Source of the DNA: Erinaceus europaeus
Taxonomy: Eukaryota; Chordata; Mammalia; Eulipotyphla; Erinaceidae
DNA length: 64,000 nt
NCBI RefSeq assembly: GCF_950295315.1
Contig: NW_026647189.1
Span: forward strand, 1,302,001-1,366,000
Direction of reading: 5' to 3'
Position 1 is the stretch's first letter. Each line of letters starts with the position of its first letter. Both the position numbers and the translations under genes were made by a program. The notes below the pieces were generated by a model, which was not told the origin of the DNA, made no database searches, and saw nothing but the letters and a program-made list of their open reading frames with translations. Below, one piece after another: positions 35,496 to 49,431 of the stretch.

Positions 35496-38151
35496 GGATT
35501 TACTTTTGAAGGCAATATGACCTGCCTCGTTTTGAATCCTCATTATCCTGAGGGTCAGTGCTGGAGACAGTTTCATGACACGACACACGGAGATCTCTGG
35601 TATCAGAGAGCACCTGGAACAGCAGCTGGGGCTCTAGTGCCAGGGCAGGAGCAACTCCTCATCCACCCTCCACGGAGTCCACCTGCCTGCACTTTGGTCC
35701 TTTTCCCTCCAAAAAAGATTTTTCCCTTTTTTCACTTTGAAACTGGCAGCAGACAGGTTACCCAGGCAGGGCGAAAAAAATAAAAAGCCTTTTTTTTTTT
35801 TTTTTTTTTTTTTTTAAACCGAAGTGAATGACCATCTTCTGGAAAGTATAGGTTTTGAACCTGAAAACTCTGTCTGTCTGTCTCTTAGTCCACAGAAAGA
35901 GCCACTAGCCCAGCCAGATCTCACGCTCAGATGGGGTGTTTTTGCCAGTCAAAGGTCTGCACAGCACACTAGGGATTGGGCGGCAGGAGACCCAAATGTT
36001 ACAATGTAGATGGACTGTTTGCAGTTCTTGCTCCCCAGGACATTGGACTGTCTCAACTCCCTCCCCTACAGCATGAAAAAAAGACTCTTGACAACCTTGG
36101 AGCAAATGGAGTGGGGGTGAGGGGAGCTGTTTGCATGTGTGCGCTGCTGATGCCCAGGTGTCTGTGGGGGGGCCGTGGCACAGGCTGTACGGGGGCTAGG
36201 GGGCAGAAGGAGACTGTTTGAGAGGCAGGCTACAGGCAGGGGAGCCCGTGAGTGTGTGCAGGGCTGTGTGTGTGGGTGTGGTGGCAGGGGGTAAGGGCAG
36301 GTCCCCCTCTGGATGGTGAGATGGCAGCTGGGCTGGCCCTGGGCCCTCAGGGCTGAAGGGCAGAAGCAGGGTGGCAGTAAAGTAGCACAGGGAAGCACAC
36401 AGTAGATGTTAGTTGGGGAGCTGGGGGACAGAGGGCAAGGGGAAAGGGGGCATCCTTGAGGAGGGGTATGGACTAGAGAGTGGGGGGAGCTGGAGGCATG
36501 GAAGGTCCCAGGAATCAGGGACTGACAGGAACAGATTCCTGCACCCACCCACTGGATAGAAGCTGCAGCAGCCAGAGCAGCAGCCCTGGCTTGCCTAGGC
36601 CAAGGGCCCTGATTGAGTCCCTCTGAGGATGAGGAAGAAGAGGAGGAGGTAGAGGAGGAGGAGGAGGAGAAGGAGGAGGAGGATGAGGAGGAGGAGGAGG
36701 AGGAAGAGGAGGAGGAAGAAGAGGAGGAGGAGTAGGAGGGGCAGGAGGGCAGCTGTCAGTAGGCAACGGGATTAATAGAGGCCTCCATTACGGAGGCAGG
36801 TGTCCAGGCAGGCACCCACCAACCCTCAGGGGCAGCTCAGGGCACCCAGGGACCTGGTGTGGGTATCTCTGGGGCGGGAACTGTCAGTCAGTCAGCAAGA
36901 CTGTGTGTCAGTGCACATGGTGGGACAGGGGCCTGGCGGACCTTGGTCCCCAGCCCTGGGCTGTCAGATGTCAGCCCCATGCCCAGACACACACCAATCT
37001 GCCCATAGCCCCTTGTCCCGGCCGAACAGCACCTGCTTTGCCCTGGGGCTCTGGCTCTGGTGGCTGGCCACCACCCCTCAGGTCAAGTTCAGCGTGGGGG
37101 TCATGGCTGCTGGTCAACTGGATGGGCAGGGTCCCCGTAGCCTAGCAACCACAGGAGCCCTCTGTGATGTCCTAGCCCCTGGCAATCTGTGCTGGCCACA
37201 CTGGCACTGGGTAGCCCAACTGCCCTGCCACTAGGTGAGGCAACAGCGCCCAGACGCCTGGGCCCTGACACAGAGGGACGGAAGGATGGGGAGACAGTGC
37301 TGACCGAAGAGGGACCTCAGGGCTGGCAGCCAAGAGAAGACAGATGGAGGTGTGCCCGGGATCCAGGGAGCCCAGGCCAGAGCTGCCTGCATGCCTGCCT
37401 GCCTTCCTGGATGTCTGTATGCTGCCTTTGTCCAGGTAGGTTTCTCAGGTCCCCTCCACTCCTGTCCTCTCCTGTCCTCTCCTGTCCTCACCATCCTCTC
37501 CCCTCTCCTCTCCTCTGCACTTTGCTTCTCTCCTTTGTCTGTCCTCTCTTCCAGGTGCCCTGCTCACCAGCTCCAGCACTTGTGATGGTTCTCCAGTGAC
37601 AGCTGTTCGCATCCCCTTCCACCCCCTGCCTGCCCCTAATGTGACCCAGCTCACAGGGTCTCCGGCTCACTCCACCCAAACCCACACGCCCCAACACATT
37701 CCCTGGTTCAGCCTCTCTGCCCTTTTCAGCCAAACTGGCCCCTTTGCAACCTACCTGTGCATCATTGATTCTCTTCACCATTCAAGGAGAGATCTCCTTT
37801 TGTACTTAGCTTGGTTGACTGCTGGATGGATGGATGGATGGATGGATATATGGATAGATGGATGGGTGGATGGATGGATGGACAGGTCAATGGATCGGTT
37901 TTTTAGAGGGAGAGTACCATCTAGGTGTACTGGAGACCCCTGGTGTCAGATCCTTAGTCAATGTCAAATGTAAAACATTAATTCAACAATAACAAAAATG
38001 AGTAAGCACTTAAATAAATAAACAAATAAATAAATATAAAATCTGTGTTAAAAATACATGGTGTCTTTGCCTTTCTGCATATGGAATGCTGTGAGGATCT
38101 TAACAAGGAAAGCATTTTCCTGAGTAGCCCATTTGAAGTCGTGGCATATTT

Positions 38152-38386
38152 CCTTTTCCTTTTTCTTTTATTACTTTCTATTTTCTTGATTATTCACTGG
38201 AATAAATAGATAGGAATTGAGAGGGAAGGGAGGGAGAGAGAGTTTGAGACACAGAGAGAAACACCTGCAGCACTTCTGCACCACTTGTAAAGATTTCCCC
38301 TGGCAGGTGGGGACCAGGGTGTTGAAGCCCAGTCCTCCTGCATTGTAACATGAGTGCTTAACTGGGTGTGGCACCACCTGGTACCC
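38152..38386 (-). mobile_element. SINE-A, unit 12
   Basis: Same element as in unit 1; C allele. Confidence 0.8.
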
Positions 38387-38611
38387 TTGAAGGGGCACTT
38401 TTTTTTAGCAATGAAAAGAAATTCTCGTGGCAAGGTAATAAATAAATGAAGAAGTAATTAAAAGTGCATTTACATTAACTCAGTGGAAACACACTGGGAC
38501 ATATAAGTCTCTGTTACCTGTATTACTTCTTCATTTATGGATTGATTGCCTCAAGGGGTTATTGCCACAGCTGAGTGCCTGCACCACGAATAATCCACAG
38601 CTCCTGCACTC

Positions 38612-38659
38612 CATTTGTTCCCCTTTCGCTGCCCTTGTTGCTTGGTCACTGTGGTGGTT

Positions 38660-38695
<36 letters not shown>

Positions 38696-38907
38696 ACTGA
38701 CCTTGCATCTGACAGACACAAAAGGAGAGAGCAGAGGAAATACAGGGTGGGAGAGAAAGATAGAACTCCTAAAGACCTGCTTCACCCCCTGTAAAGCGAC
38801 TCCCCGGCAGGTGGTGGTCTGGGGGCCAGACCCCAGATCCTTCCACCTGTCCCCTTTTCGTGAGCGCCACAAGCCCTTAACCCTCTGACATACCGCCAAA
38901 CCTCCCT
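38612..38907 (-). mobile_element. SINE-B, unit 12
   Basis: Same element as in unit 1; (GTT)11. Confidence 0.85.
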
Positions 38908-41560
38908 GGATTTACTTTTGAAGGCAATATGACCTGCCTCGTTTTGAATCCTCATTATCCTGAGGGTCAGTGCTGGAGACAGTTTCATGACACGACACAC
39001 GGAGATCTCTGGTATCAGAGAGCACCTGGAACAGCAGCTGGGGCTCTAGTGCCAGGGCAGGAGCAACTCCTCATCCACCCTCCACGGAGTCCACCTGCCT
39101 GCACTTTGGTCCTTTTCCCTCCAAAAAAGATTTTTCCCTTTTTTCACTTTGAAACTGGCAGCAGACAGGTTACCCAGGCAGGGCGAAAAAAATAAAAAGC
39201 CTTTTTTTTTTTTTTTTTTTTTTTAAACCGAAGTGAATGACCATCTTCTGGAAAGTATAGGTTTTGAACCTGAAAACTCTGTCTGTCTGTCTCTTAGTCC
39301 ACAGAAAGAGCCACTAGCCCAGCCAGATCTCACGCTCAGATGGGGTGTTTTTGCCAGTCAAAGGTCTGCACAGCACACTAGGGATTGGGCGGCAGGAGAC
39401 CCAAATGTTACAATGTAGATGGACTGTTTGCAGTTCTTGCTCCCCAGGACATTGGACTGTCTCAACTCCCTCCCCTACAGCATGAAAAAAAGACTCTTGA
39501 CAACCTTGGAGCAAATGGAGTGGGGGTGAGGGGAGCTGTTTGCATGTGTGCGCTGCTGATGCCCAGGTGTCTGTGGGGGGGCCGTGGCACAGGCTGTACG
39601 GGGGCTAGGGGGCAGAAGGAGACTGTTTGAGAGGCAGGCTACAGGCAGGGGAGCCCGTGAGTGTGTGCAGGGCTGTGTGTGTGGGTGTGGTGGCAGGGGG
39701 TAAGGGCAGGTCCCCCTCTGGATGGTGAGATGGCAGCTGGGCTGGCCCTGGGCCCTCAGGGCTGAAGGGCAGAAGCAGGGTGGCAGTAAAGTAGCACAGG
39801 GAAGCACACAGTAGATGTTAGTTGGGGAGCTGGGGGACAGAGGGCAAGGGGAAAGGGGGCATCCTTGAGGAGGGGTATGGACTAGAGAGTGGGGGGAGCT
39901 GGAGGCATGGAAGGTCCCAGGAATCAGGGACTGACAGGAACAGATTCCTGCACCCACCCACTGGATAGAAGCTGCAGCAGCCAGAGCAGCAGCCCTGGCT
40001 TGCCTAGGCCAAGGGCCCTGATTGAGTCCCTCTGAGGATGAGGAAGAAGAGGAGGAGGTAGAGGAGGAGGAGGAGGAGAAGGAGGAGGAGGATGAGGAGG
40101 AGGAGGAGGAGGAAGAGGAGGAGGAAGAAGAGGAGGAGGAGTAGGAGGGGCAGGAGGGCAGCTGTCAGTAGGCAACGGGATTAATAGAGGCCTCCATTAC
40201 GGAGGCAGGTGTCCAGGCAGGCACCCACCAACCCTCAGGGGCAGCTCAGGGCACCCAGGGACCTGGTGTGGGTATCTCTGGGGCGGGAACTGTCAGTCAG
40301 TCAGCAAGACTGTGTGTCAGTGCACATGGTGGGACAGGGGCCTGGCGGACCTTGGTCCCCAGCCCTGGGCTGTCAGATGTCAGCCCCATGCCCAGACACA
40401 CACCAATCTGCCCATAGCCCCTTGTCCCGGCCGAACAGCACCTGCTTTGCCCTGGGGCTCTGGCTCTGGTGGCTGGCCACCACCCCTCAGGTCAAGTTCA
40501 GCGTGGGGGTCATGGCTGCTGGTCAACTGGATGGGCAGGGTCCCCGTAGCCTAGCAACCACAGGAGCCCTCTGTGATGTCCTAGCCCCTGGCAATCTGTG
40601 CTGGCCACACTGGCACTGGGTAGCCCAACTGCCCTGCCACTAGGTGAGGCAACAGCGCCCAGACGCCTGGGCCCTGACACAGAGGGACGGAAGGATGGGG
40701 AGACAGTGCTGACCGAAGAGGGACCTCAGGGCTGGCAGCCAAGAGAAGACAGATGGAGGTGTGCCCGGGATCCAGGGAGCCCAGGCCAGAGCTGCCTGCA
40801 TGCCTGCCTGCCTTCCTGGATGTCTGTATGCTGCCTTTGTCCAGGTAGGTTTCTCAGGTCCCCTCCACTCCTGTCCTCTCCTGTCCTCTCCTGTCCTCAC
40901 CATCCTCTCCCCTCTCCTCTCCTCTGCACTTTGCTTCTCTCCTTTGTCTGTCCTCTCTTCCAGGTGCCCTGCTCACCAGCTCCAGCACTTGTGATGGTTC
41001 TCCAGTGACAGCTGTTCGCATCCCCTTCCACCCCCTGCCTGCCCCTAATGTGACCCAGCTCACAGGGTCTCCGGCTCACTCCACCCAAACCCACACGCCC
41101 CAACACATTCCCTGGTTCAGCCTCTCTGCCCTTTTCAGCCAAACTGGCCCCTTTGCAACCTACCTGTGCATCATTGATTCTCTTCACCATTCAAGGAGAG
41201 ATCTCCTTTTGTACTTAGCTTGGTTGACTGCTGGATGGATGGATGGATGGATGGATATATGGATAGATGGATGGGTGGATGGATGGATGGACAGGTCAAT
41301 GGATCGGTTTTGTAGAGGGAGAGTACCATCTAGGTGTACTGGAGACCCCTGGTGTCAGATCCTTAGTCAATGTCAAATGTAAAACATTAATTCAACAATA
41401 ACAAAAATGAGTAAGCACCTAAATAAATAAACAAATAAATAAATATAAAATCTGTGTTAAAAATACATGGTGTCTTTGCCTTTCTGCATATGGAATGCTG
41501 TGAGGATCTTAACAAGGAAAGCATTTTCCTGAGTAGCCCATTTGAAGTCGTGGCATATTT

Positions 41561-41795
41561 CCTTTTCCTTTTTCTTTTATTACTTTCTATTTTCTTGATT
41601 ATTCACTGGAATAAATAGATAGGAATTGAGAGGGAAGGGAGGGAGAGAGAGTTTGAGACACAGAGAGAAACACCTGCAGCACTTCTGCACCACTTGTAAA
41701 GATTTCCCCTGGCAGGTGGGGACCAGGGTGTTGAAGCGCAGTCCTCCTGCATTGTAACATGAGTGCTTAACTGGGTGTGGCACCACCTGGTACCC
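41561..41795 (-). mobile_element. SINE-A, unit 13
   Basis: Same element as in unit 1; G allele. Confidence 0.8.
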
Positions 41796-42020
41796 TTGAA
41801 GGGGCACTTTTTTTTAGCAATGAAAAGAAATTCTCGTGGCAAGGTAATAAATAAATGAAGAAGTAATTAAAAGTGCATTTACATTAACTCAGTGGAAACA
41901 CACTGGGACATATAAGTCTCTGTTACCTGTATTACTTCTTCATTTATGGATTGATTGCCTCAAGGGGTTATTGCCACAGCTGAGTGCCTGCACCACGAAT
42001 AATCCACAGCTCCTGCACTC

Positions 42021-42304
42021 CATTTGTTCCCCTTTCGCTGCCCTTGTTGCTTGGTCACTGTGGTGGTTATTGTTGTTGTTGTTGTTGTTGTTACTGACCT
42101 TGCATCTGACAGACACAAAAGGAGAGAGCAGAGGAAATACAGGGTGGGAGAGAAAGATAGAACTCCTAAAGACCTGCTTCACCCCCTGTAAAGCGACTCC
42201 CCGGCAGGTGGTGGTCTGGGGGCCAGACCCCAGATCCTTCCACCTGTCCCCTTTTCGTGAGCGCCACAAGCCCTTAACCCTCTGACATACCGCCAAACCT
42301 CCCT
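42021..42304 (-). mobile_element. SINE-B, unit 13
   Basis: Same element as in unit 1; (GTT)7. Confidence 0.85.
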
Positions 42305-44950
42305 GGATTTACTTTTGAAGGCAATATGACCTGCCTCGTTTTGAATCCTCATTATCCTGAGGGTCAGTGCTGGAGACAGTTTCATGACACGACACACGGA
42401 GATCTCTGGTATCAGAGAGCACCTGGAACAGCAGCTGGGGCTCTAGTGCCAGGGCAGGAGCAACTCCTCATCCACCCTCCACGGAGTCCACCTGCCTGCA
42501 CTTTGGTCCTTTTCCCTCTAAAAAAGATTTTTCCCTTTTTTCACTTTGAAACTGGCAGCAGACAGGTTACCCAGGCAGGGCGAAAAAAATAAAAAGCCTT
42601 TTTTTTTTTTTTTTTTTTTTTTTTAAACCGAAGTGAATGACCATCTTCTGGAAAGTATAGGTTTTGAACCTGAAAACTCTGTCTGTCTGTCTCTTAGTCC
42701 ACAGAAAGAGCCACTAGCCCAGCCAGATCTCACGCTCAGATGGGGTGTTTTTGCCAGTCAAAGGTCTGCACAGCACACTAGGGATTGGGCGGCAGGAGAC
42801 CCAAATGTTACAATGTAGATGGACTGTTTGCAGTTCTTGCTCCCCAGGACATTGGACTGTCTCAACTCCCTCCCCTACAGCATGAAAAAAAGACTCTTGA
42901 CAACCTTGGAGCAAATGGAGTGGGGGTGAGGGGAGCTGTTTGCATGTGTGCGCTGCTGATGCCCAGGTGTCTGTGGGGGGGCCGTGGCACAGGCTGTACG
43001 GGGGCTAGGGGGCAGAAGGAGACTGTTTGAGAGGCAGGCTACAGGCAGGGGAGCCCGTGAGTGTGTGCAGGGCTGTGTGTGTGGGTGTGGTGGCAGGGGG
43101 TAAGGGCAGGTCCCCCTCTGGATGGTGAGATGGCAGCTGGGCTGGCCCTGGGCCCTCAGGGCTGAAGGGCAGAAGCAGGGTGGCAGTAAAGTAGCACAGG
43201 GAAGCACACAGTAGATGTTAGTTGGGGAGCTGGGGGACAGAGGGCAAGGGGAAAGGGGGCATCCTTGAGGAGGGGTATGGACTAGAGAGTGGGGGGAGCT
43301 GGAGGCATGGAAGGTCCCAGGAATCAGGGACTGACAGGAACAGATTCCTGCACCCACCCACTGGATAGAAGCTGCAGCAGCCAGAGCAGCAGCCCTGGCT
43401 TGCCTAGGCCAAGGGCCCTGATTGAGTCCCTCTGAGGATGAGGAAGAAGACGAGGAGGTAGAGGAGGAGGAGGAGGAGAAGGAGGAGGAGGATGAGGAGG
43501 AGGAGGAGGAGGAAGAGGAGGAGGAAGAAGAGGAGGAGGAGTAGGAGGGGCAGGAGGGCAGCTGTCAGTAGGCAACGGGATTAATAGAGGCCTCCATTAC
43601 GGAGGCAGGTGTCCAGGCAGGCACCCACCAACCCTCAGGGGCAGCTCAGGGCACCCAGGGACCTGGTGTGCGTATCTCTGGGGCGGGAACTGTCAGTCAG
43701 TCAGCAAGACTGTGTGTCAGTGCACATGGTGGGACAGGGGCCTGGCGGACCTTGGTCCCCAGCCCTGGGCTGTCAGATGTCAACCCCATGCCCAGACACA
43801 CACCAATCTGCCCATAGCCCCTTGTCCCGGCCGAACAGCACCTGCTTTGCCCTGGGGCTCTGGCTCTGGTGGCTGGCCACCACCCCTCAGGTCAAGTTCA
43901 GCGTGGGGGTCATGGCTGCTGGTCAACTGGATGGGCAGGGTCCCCGTAGCCTAGCAACCACAGGAGCCCTCTGTGATGTCCTAGCCCCTGGCAATCTGTG
44001 CTGGCCACACTGGCACTGGGTAGCCCAACTGCCCTGCCACTAGGTGAGGCAACAGCGCCCAGACGCCTGGGCCCTGACACAGAGGGACGGAAGGATGGGG
44101 AGACAGTGCTGACCGAAGAGGGACCTCAGGGCTGGCAGCCAAGAGAAGACAGATGGAGGTGTGCCCGGGATCCAGGGAGCCCAGGCCAGAGCTGCCTGCA
44201 TGCCTGCCTGCCTTCCTGGATGTCTGTATGCTGCCTTTGTCCAGGTAGGTTTCTCAGGTCCCCTCCACTCCTGTCCTCTCCTGTCCTCACCATCCTCTCC
44301 CCTCTCCTCTCCTCTGCACTTTGCTTCTCTCCTTTGTCTGTCCTCTCTTCCAGGTGCCCTGCTCACCAGCTTCAGCACTTGTGATGGTTCTCCAGTGACA
44401 GCTGTTCGCATCCCCTTCCACCCCCTGCCTGCCCCTAATGTGACCCAGCTCACAGGGTCTCCGGCTCACTCCACCCAAACCCACACGCCCCAACACATTC
44501 CCTGGTTCAGCCTCTCTGCCCTTTTCAGCCAAACTGGCCCCTTTGCAACCTACCTGTGCATCATTGATTCTCTTCACCATTCAAGGAGAGATCTCCTTTT
44601 GTACTTAGCTTGGTTGACTGCTGGATGGATGGATGGATGGATGGATATATGGATAGATGGATGGGTGGATGGATGGATGGACAGGTCAATGGATCGGTTT
44701 TGTAGAGGGAGAGTACCATCTAGGTGTACTGGAGACCCCTGGTGTCAGATCCTTAGTCAATGTCAAATGTAAAACATTAATTCAACAATAACAAAAATGA
44801 GTAAGCACTTAAATAAATAAACAAATAAATAAATATAAAATCTGTGTTAAAAATACATGGTGTCTTTGCCTTTCTGCATATGGAATGCTGTGAGGATCTT
44901 AACAAGGAAAGCATTTTCCTGAGTAGCCCATTTGAAGTCGTGGCATATTT

Positions 44951-45185
44951 CCTTTTCCTTTTTCTTTTATTACTTTCTATTTTCTTGATTATTCACTGGA
45001 ATAAATAGATAGGAATTGAGAGGGAAGGGAGGGAGAGAGAGTTTGAGACACAGAGAGAAACACCTGCAGCACTTCTGCACCACTTGTAAAGATTTCCCCT
45101 GGCAGGTGGGGACCAGGGTGTTGAAGCGCAGTCCTCCTGCATTGTAACATGAGTGCTTAACTGGGTGTGGCACCACCTGGTACCC
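44951..45185 (-). mobile_element. SINE-A, unit 14
   Basis: Same element as in unit 1; G allele. Confidence 0.8.
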
Positions 45186-45410
45186 TTGAAGGGGCACTTT
45201 TTTTTAGCAATGAAAAGAAATTCTCGTGGCAAGGTAATAAATAAATGAAGAAGTAATTAAAAGTGCATTTACATTAACTCAGTGGAAACACACTGGGACA
45301 TATAAGTCTCTGTTACCTGTATTACTTCTTCATTTATGGATTGATTGCCTCAAGGGGTTATTGCCACAGCTGAGTGCCTGCACCACGAATAATCCACAGC
45401 TCCTGCACTC

Positions 45411-45458
45411 CATTTGTTCCCCTTTCGCTGCCCTTGTTGCTTGGTCACTGTGGTGGTT

Positions 45459-45491
<33 letters not shown>

Positions 45492-45703
45492 ACTGACCTT
45501 GCATCTGACAGACACAAAAGGAGAGAGCAGAGGAAATACAGGGTGGGAGAGAAAGATAGAACTCCTAAAGACCTGCTTCACCCCCTGTAAAGCGACTCCC
45601 CGGCAGGTGGTGGTCTGGGGGCCAGACCCCAGATCCTTCCACCTGTCCCCTTTTCGTGAGCGCCACAAGCCCTTAACCCTCTGACATACCGCCAAACCTC
45701 CCT
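45411..45703 (-). mobile_element. SINE-B, unit 14
   Basis: Same element as in unit 1; (GTT)10. Confidence 0.85.
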
Positions 45704-45994
45704 GGATTTACTTTTGAAGGCAATATGACCTGCCTCGTTTTGAATCCTCATTATCCTGAGGGTCAGTGCTGGAGACAGTTTCATGACACGACACACGGAG
45801 ATCTCTGGTATCAGAGAGCACCTGGAACAGCAGCTGGGGCTCTAGTGCCAGGGCAGGAGCAACTCCTCATCCACCCTCCACGGAGTCCACCTGCCTGCAC
45901 TTTGGTCCTTTTCCCTCCAAAAAAGATTTTTCCCTTTTTTCACTTTGAAACTGGCAGCAGACAGGTTACCCAGGCAGGGCGAAAAAAATAAAAA

Positions 45995-46030
<36 letters not shown>

Positions 46031-48362
46031 CGAAGTGAATGACCATCTTCTGGAAAGTATAGGTTTTGAACCTGAAAACTCTGTCTGTCTGTCTCTTAGT
46101 CCACAGAAAGAGCCACTAGCCCAGCCAGATGTCACGCTCAGATGGGGTGTTTTTGCCAGTCAAAGGTCTGCACAGCACACTAGGGATTGGGCGGCAGGAG
46201 ACCCAAATGTTACAATGTAGATGGACTGTTTGCAGTTCTTGCTCCCCAGGACATTGGACTGTCTCAACTCCCTCCCCTACAGCATGAAAAAAAGACTCTT
46301 GACAACCTTGGAGCAAATGGAGTGGGGGTGAGGGGAGCTGTTTGCATGTGTGCGCTGCTGATGCCCAGGTGTCTGTGGGGGGGCCGTGGCACAGGCTGTA
46401 CGGGGGCTAGGGGGCAGAAGGAGACTGTTTGAGAGGCAGGCTACAGGCAGGGGAGCCCGTGAGTGTGTGCAGGGCTGTGTGTGTGGGTGTGGTGGCAGGG
46501 GGTAAGGGCAGGTCCCCCTCTGGATGGTGAGATGGCAGCTGGGCTGGCCCTGGGCCCTCAGGGCTGAAGGGCAGAAGCAGGGTGGCAGTAAAGTAGCACA
46601 GGGAAGCACACAGTAGATGTTAGTTGGGGAGCTGGGGGACAGAGGGCAAGGGGAAAGGGGGCATCCTTGAGGAGGGGTATGGACTAGAGAGTGGGGGGAG
46701 CTGGAGGCATGGAAGGTCCCAGGAATCAGGGACTGACAGGAACAGATTCCTGCACCCACCCACTGGATAGAAGCTGCAGCAGCCAGAGCAGCAGCCCTGG
46801 CTTGCCTAGGCCAAGGGCCCTGATTGAGTCCCTCTGAGGATGAGGAAGAAGACGAGGAGGTAGAGGAGGAGGAGGAGGAGAAGGAGGAGGAGGATGAGGA
46901 GGAGGAGGAGGAGGAAGAGGAGGAGGAAGAAGAGGAGGAGGAGTAGGAGGGGCAGGAGGGCAGCTGTCAGTAGGCAACAGGATTAATAGAGGCCTCCATT
47001 ACGGAGGCAGGTGTCCAGGCAGGCACCCACCAACCCTCAGGGGCAGCTCAGGGCACCCAGGGACCTGGTGTGGGTATCTCTGGGGCGGGAACTGTCAGTC
47101 AGTCAGCAAGACTGTGTGTCAGTGCACATGGTGGGACAGGGGCCTGGCGGACCTTGGTCCCCAGCCCTGGGCTGTCAGATGTCAGCCCCATGCCCAGACA
47201 CACACCAATCTGCCCATAGCCCCTTGTCCCGGCCGAACAGCACCTGCTTTGCCCTGGGGCTCTGGCTCTGGTGGCTGGCCACCACCCCTCAGGTCCAGTT
47301 CAGCGTGGGGGTCATGGCTGCTGGTCAACTGGATGGGCAGGGTCCCCGTAGCCTAGCAACCACAGGAGCCCTCTGTGATGTCCTAGCCCCTGGCAATCTG
47401 TGCTGGCCACACTGGCACTGGGTAGCCCAACTGCCCTGCCACTAGGTGAGGCAACAGCGCCCAGACGCCTGGGCCCTGACACAGAGGGACGGAAGGATGG
47501 GGAGACAGTGCTGACCGAAGAGGGACCTCAGGGCTGGCAGCCAAGAGAAGACAGATGGAGGTGTGCCCGGGATCCAGGGAGCCCAGGCCAGAGCTGCCTG
47601 CATGCCTGCCTGCCTTCCTGGATGTCTGTATGCTGCCTTTGTCCAGGTAGGTTTCTCAGGTCCCCTCCACTCCTGTCCTCTCCTGTCCTCTCCTGTCCTC
47701 ACCATCCTCTCCCCTCTCCTCTCCTCTGCACTTTGCTTCTCTCCTTTGTCTGTCCTCTCTTCCAGGTGCCCTGCTCACCAGCTCCAGCACTTGTGATGGT
47801 TCTCCAGTGACAGCTGTTCGCATCCCCTTCCACCCCCTGCCTGCCCCTAATGTGACCCAGCTCACAGGGTCTCCGGCTCACTCCACCCAAACCCACACGC
47901 CCCAACACATTCCCTGGTTCAGCCTCTCTGCCCTTTTCAGCCAAACTGGCCCCTTTGCAACCTACCTGTGCATCATTGATTCTCTTCACCATTCAAGGAG
48001 AGATCTCCTTTTGTACTTAGCTTGGTTGACTGCTGGATGGATGGATGGATGGATGGATATATGGATAGATGGATGGGTGGATGGATGGATGGACAGGTCA
48101 ATGGATCGGTTTTGTAGAGGGAGAGTACCATCTAGGTGTACTGGAGACCCCTGGTGTCAGATCCTTAGTCAATGTCAAATGTAAAACATTAATTCAACAA
48201 TAACAAAAATGAGTAAGCACTTAAATAAATAAACAAATAAATAAATATAAAATCTGTGTTAAAAATACATGGTGTCTTTGCCTTTCTGCATATGGAATGC
48301 TGTGAGGATCTTAACAAGGAAAGCATTTTCCTGAGTAGCCCATTTGAAGTCGTGGCATATTT

Positions 48363-48597
48363 CCTTTTCCTTTTTCTTTTATTACTTTCTATTTTCTTGA
48401 TTATTCACTGGAATAAATAGATAGGAATTGAGAGGGAAGGGAGGGAGAGAGAGTTTGAGACACAGAGAGAAACACCTGCAGCACTTCTGCACCACTTGTA
48501 AAGATTTCCCCTGGCAGGTGGGGACCAGGGTGTTGAAGCGCAGTCCTCCTGCATTGTAACATGAGTGCTTAACTGGGTGTGGCACCACCTGGTACCC
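48363..48597 (-). mobile_element. SINE-A, unit 15
   Basis: Same element as in unit 1; G allele. Confidence 0.8.
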
Positions 48598-48822
48598 TTG
48601 AAGGGGCACTTTTTTTTAGCAATGAAAAGAAATTCTCGTGGCAAGGTAATAAATAAATGAAGAAGTAATTAAAAGTGCATTTACATTAACTCAGTGGAAA
48701 CACACTGGGACATATAAGTCTCTGTTACCTGTATTACTTCTTCATTTATGGATTGATTGCCTCAAGGGGTTATTGCCACAGCTGAGTGCCTGCACCACGA
48801 ATAATCCACAGCTCCTGCACTC

Positions 48823-49106
48823 CATTTGTTCCCCTTTCGCTGCCCTTGTTGCTTGGTCACTGTGGTGGTTATTGTTGTTGTTGTTGTTGTTGTTACTGAC
48901 CTTGCATCTGACAGACACAAAAGGAGAGAGCAGAGGAAATACAGGGTGGGAGAGAAAGATAGAACTCCTAAAGACCTGCTTCACCCCCTGTAAAGCGACT
49001 CCCCGGCAGGTGGTGGTCTGGGGGCCAGACCCCAGATCCTTCCACCTGTCCCCTTTTCGTGAGCGCCACAAGCCCTTAACCCTCTGACATACCGCCAAAC
49101 CTCCCT
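48823..49106 (-). mobile_element. SINE-B, unit 15
   Basis: Same element as in unit 1; (GTT)7. Confidence 0.85.
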
Positions 49107-49398
49107 GGATTTACTTTTGAAGGCAATATGACCTGCCTCGTTTTGAATCCTCATTATCCTGAGGGTCAGTGCTGGAGACAGTTTCATGACACGACACACG
49201 GAGATCTCTGGTATCAGAGAGCACCTGGAACAGCAGCTGGGGCTCTAGTGCCAGGGCAGGAGCAACTCCTCATCCACCCTCCACGGAGTCCACCTGCCTG
49301 CACTTTGGTCCTTTTCCCTCCAAAAAAGATTTTTCCCTTTTTTCACTTTGAAACTGGCAGCAGACAGGTTACCCAGGCAGGGCGAAAAAAATAAAAAG

Positions 49399-49431
<33 letters not shown>

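Larger units (their letters stand above)
33872..37273 (+). repeat. Macrosatellite unit 11, 3402 bp
   Basis: Two minisatellite copies, T at the 630 site, T then C alleles, (GTT)11, T26 (35790-35815), GAG in the GA tract (36625-36740), A at the 3210 site, G4 at 36415-36450. Private changes are GATGGGAAGAC near its start and T at 35029. Otherwise closest to unit 12. Confidence 0.97.
37274..40682 (+). repeat. Macrosatellite unit 12, 3409 bp
   Basis: Three minisatellite copies, T at the 630 site, T then C alleles, (GTT)11, T23 (39202-39224), GAG in the GA tract (40034-40149), A at the 3210 site, G4 at 39824-39859. Matches unit 11 except for minisatellite copy number, poly-T length and unit 11's private changes. 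Confidence 0.97.
40683..44082 (+). repeat. Macrosatellite unit 13, 3400 bp
   Basis: Three minisatellite copies, C then G alleles, (GTT)7, T26 (42599-42624), GAC in the GA tract (43434-43549), G4 at 43224-43259, plus the three variants otherwise found only in unit 10. The 9-bp length difference from unit 10 is one minisatellite copy minus unit 10's extra G. Confidence 0.97.
44083..47484 (+). repeat. Macrosatellite unit 14, 3402 bp
   Basis: Two minisatellite copies, T and G alleles, (GTT)10, T29 (45998-46026), GAC in the GA tract (46836-46951), C at the 3210 site, G4 at 46626-46661. Private T at 44372, G at 46131 and A at 46979. Confidence 0.97.
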
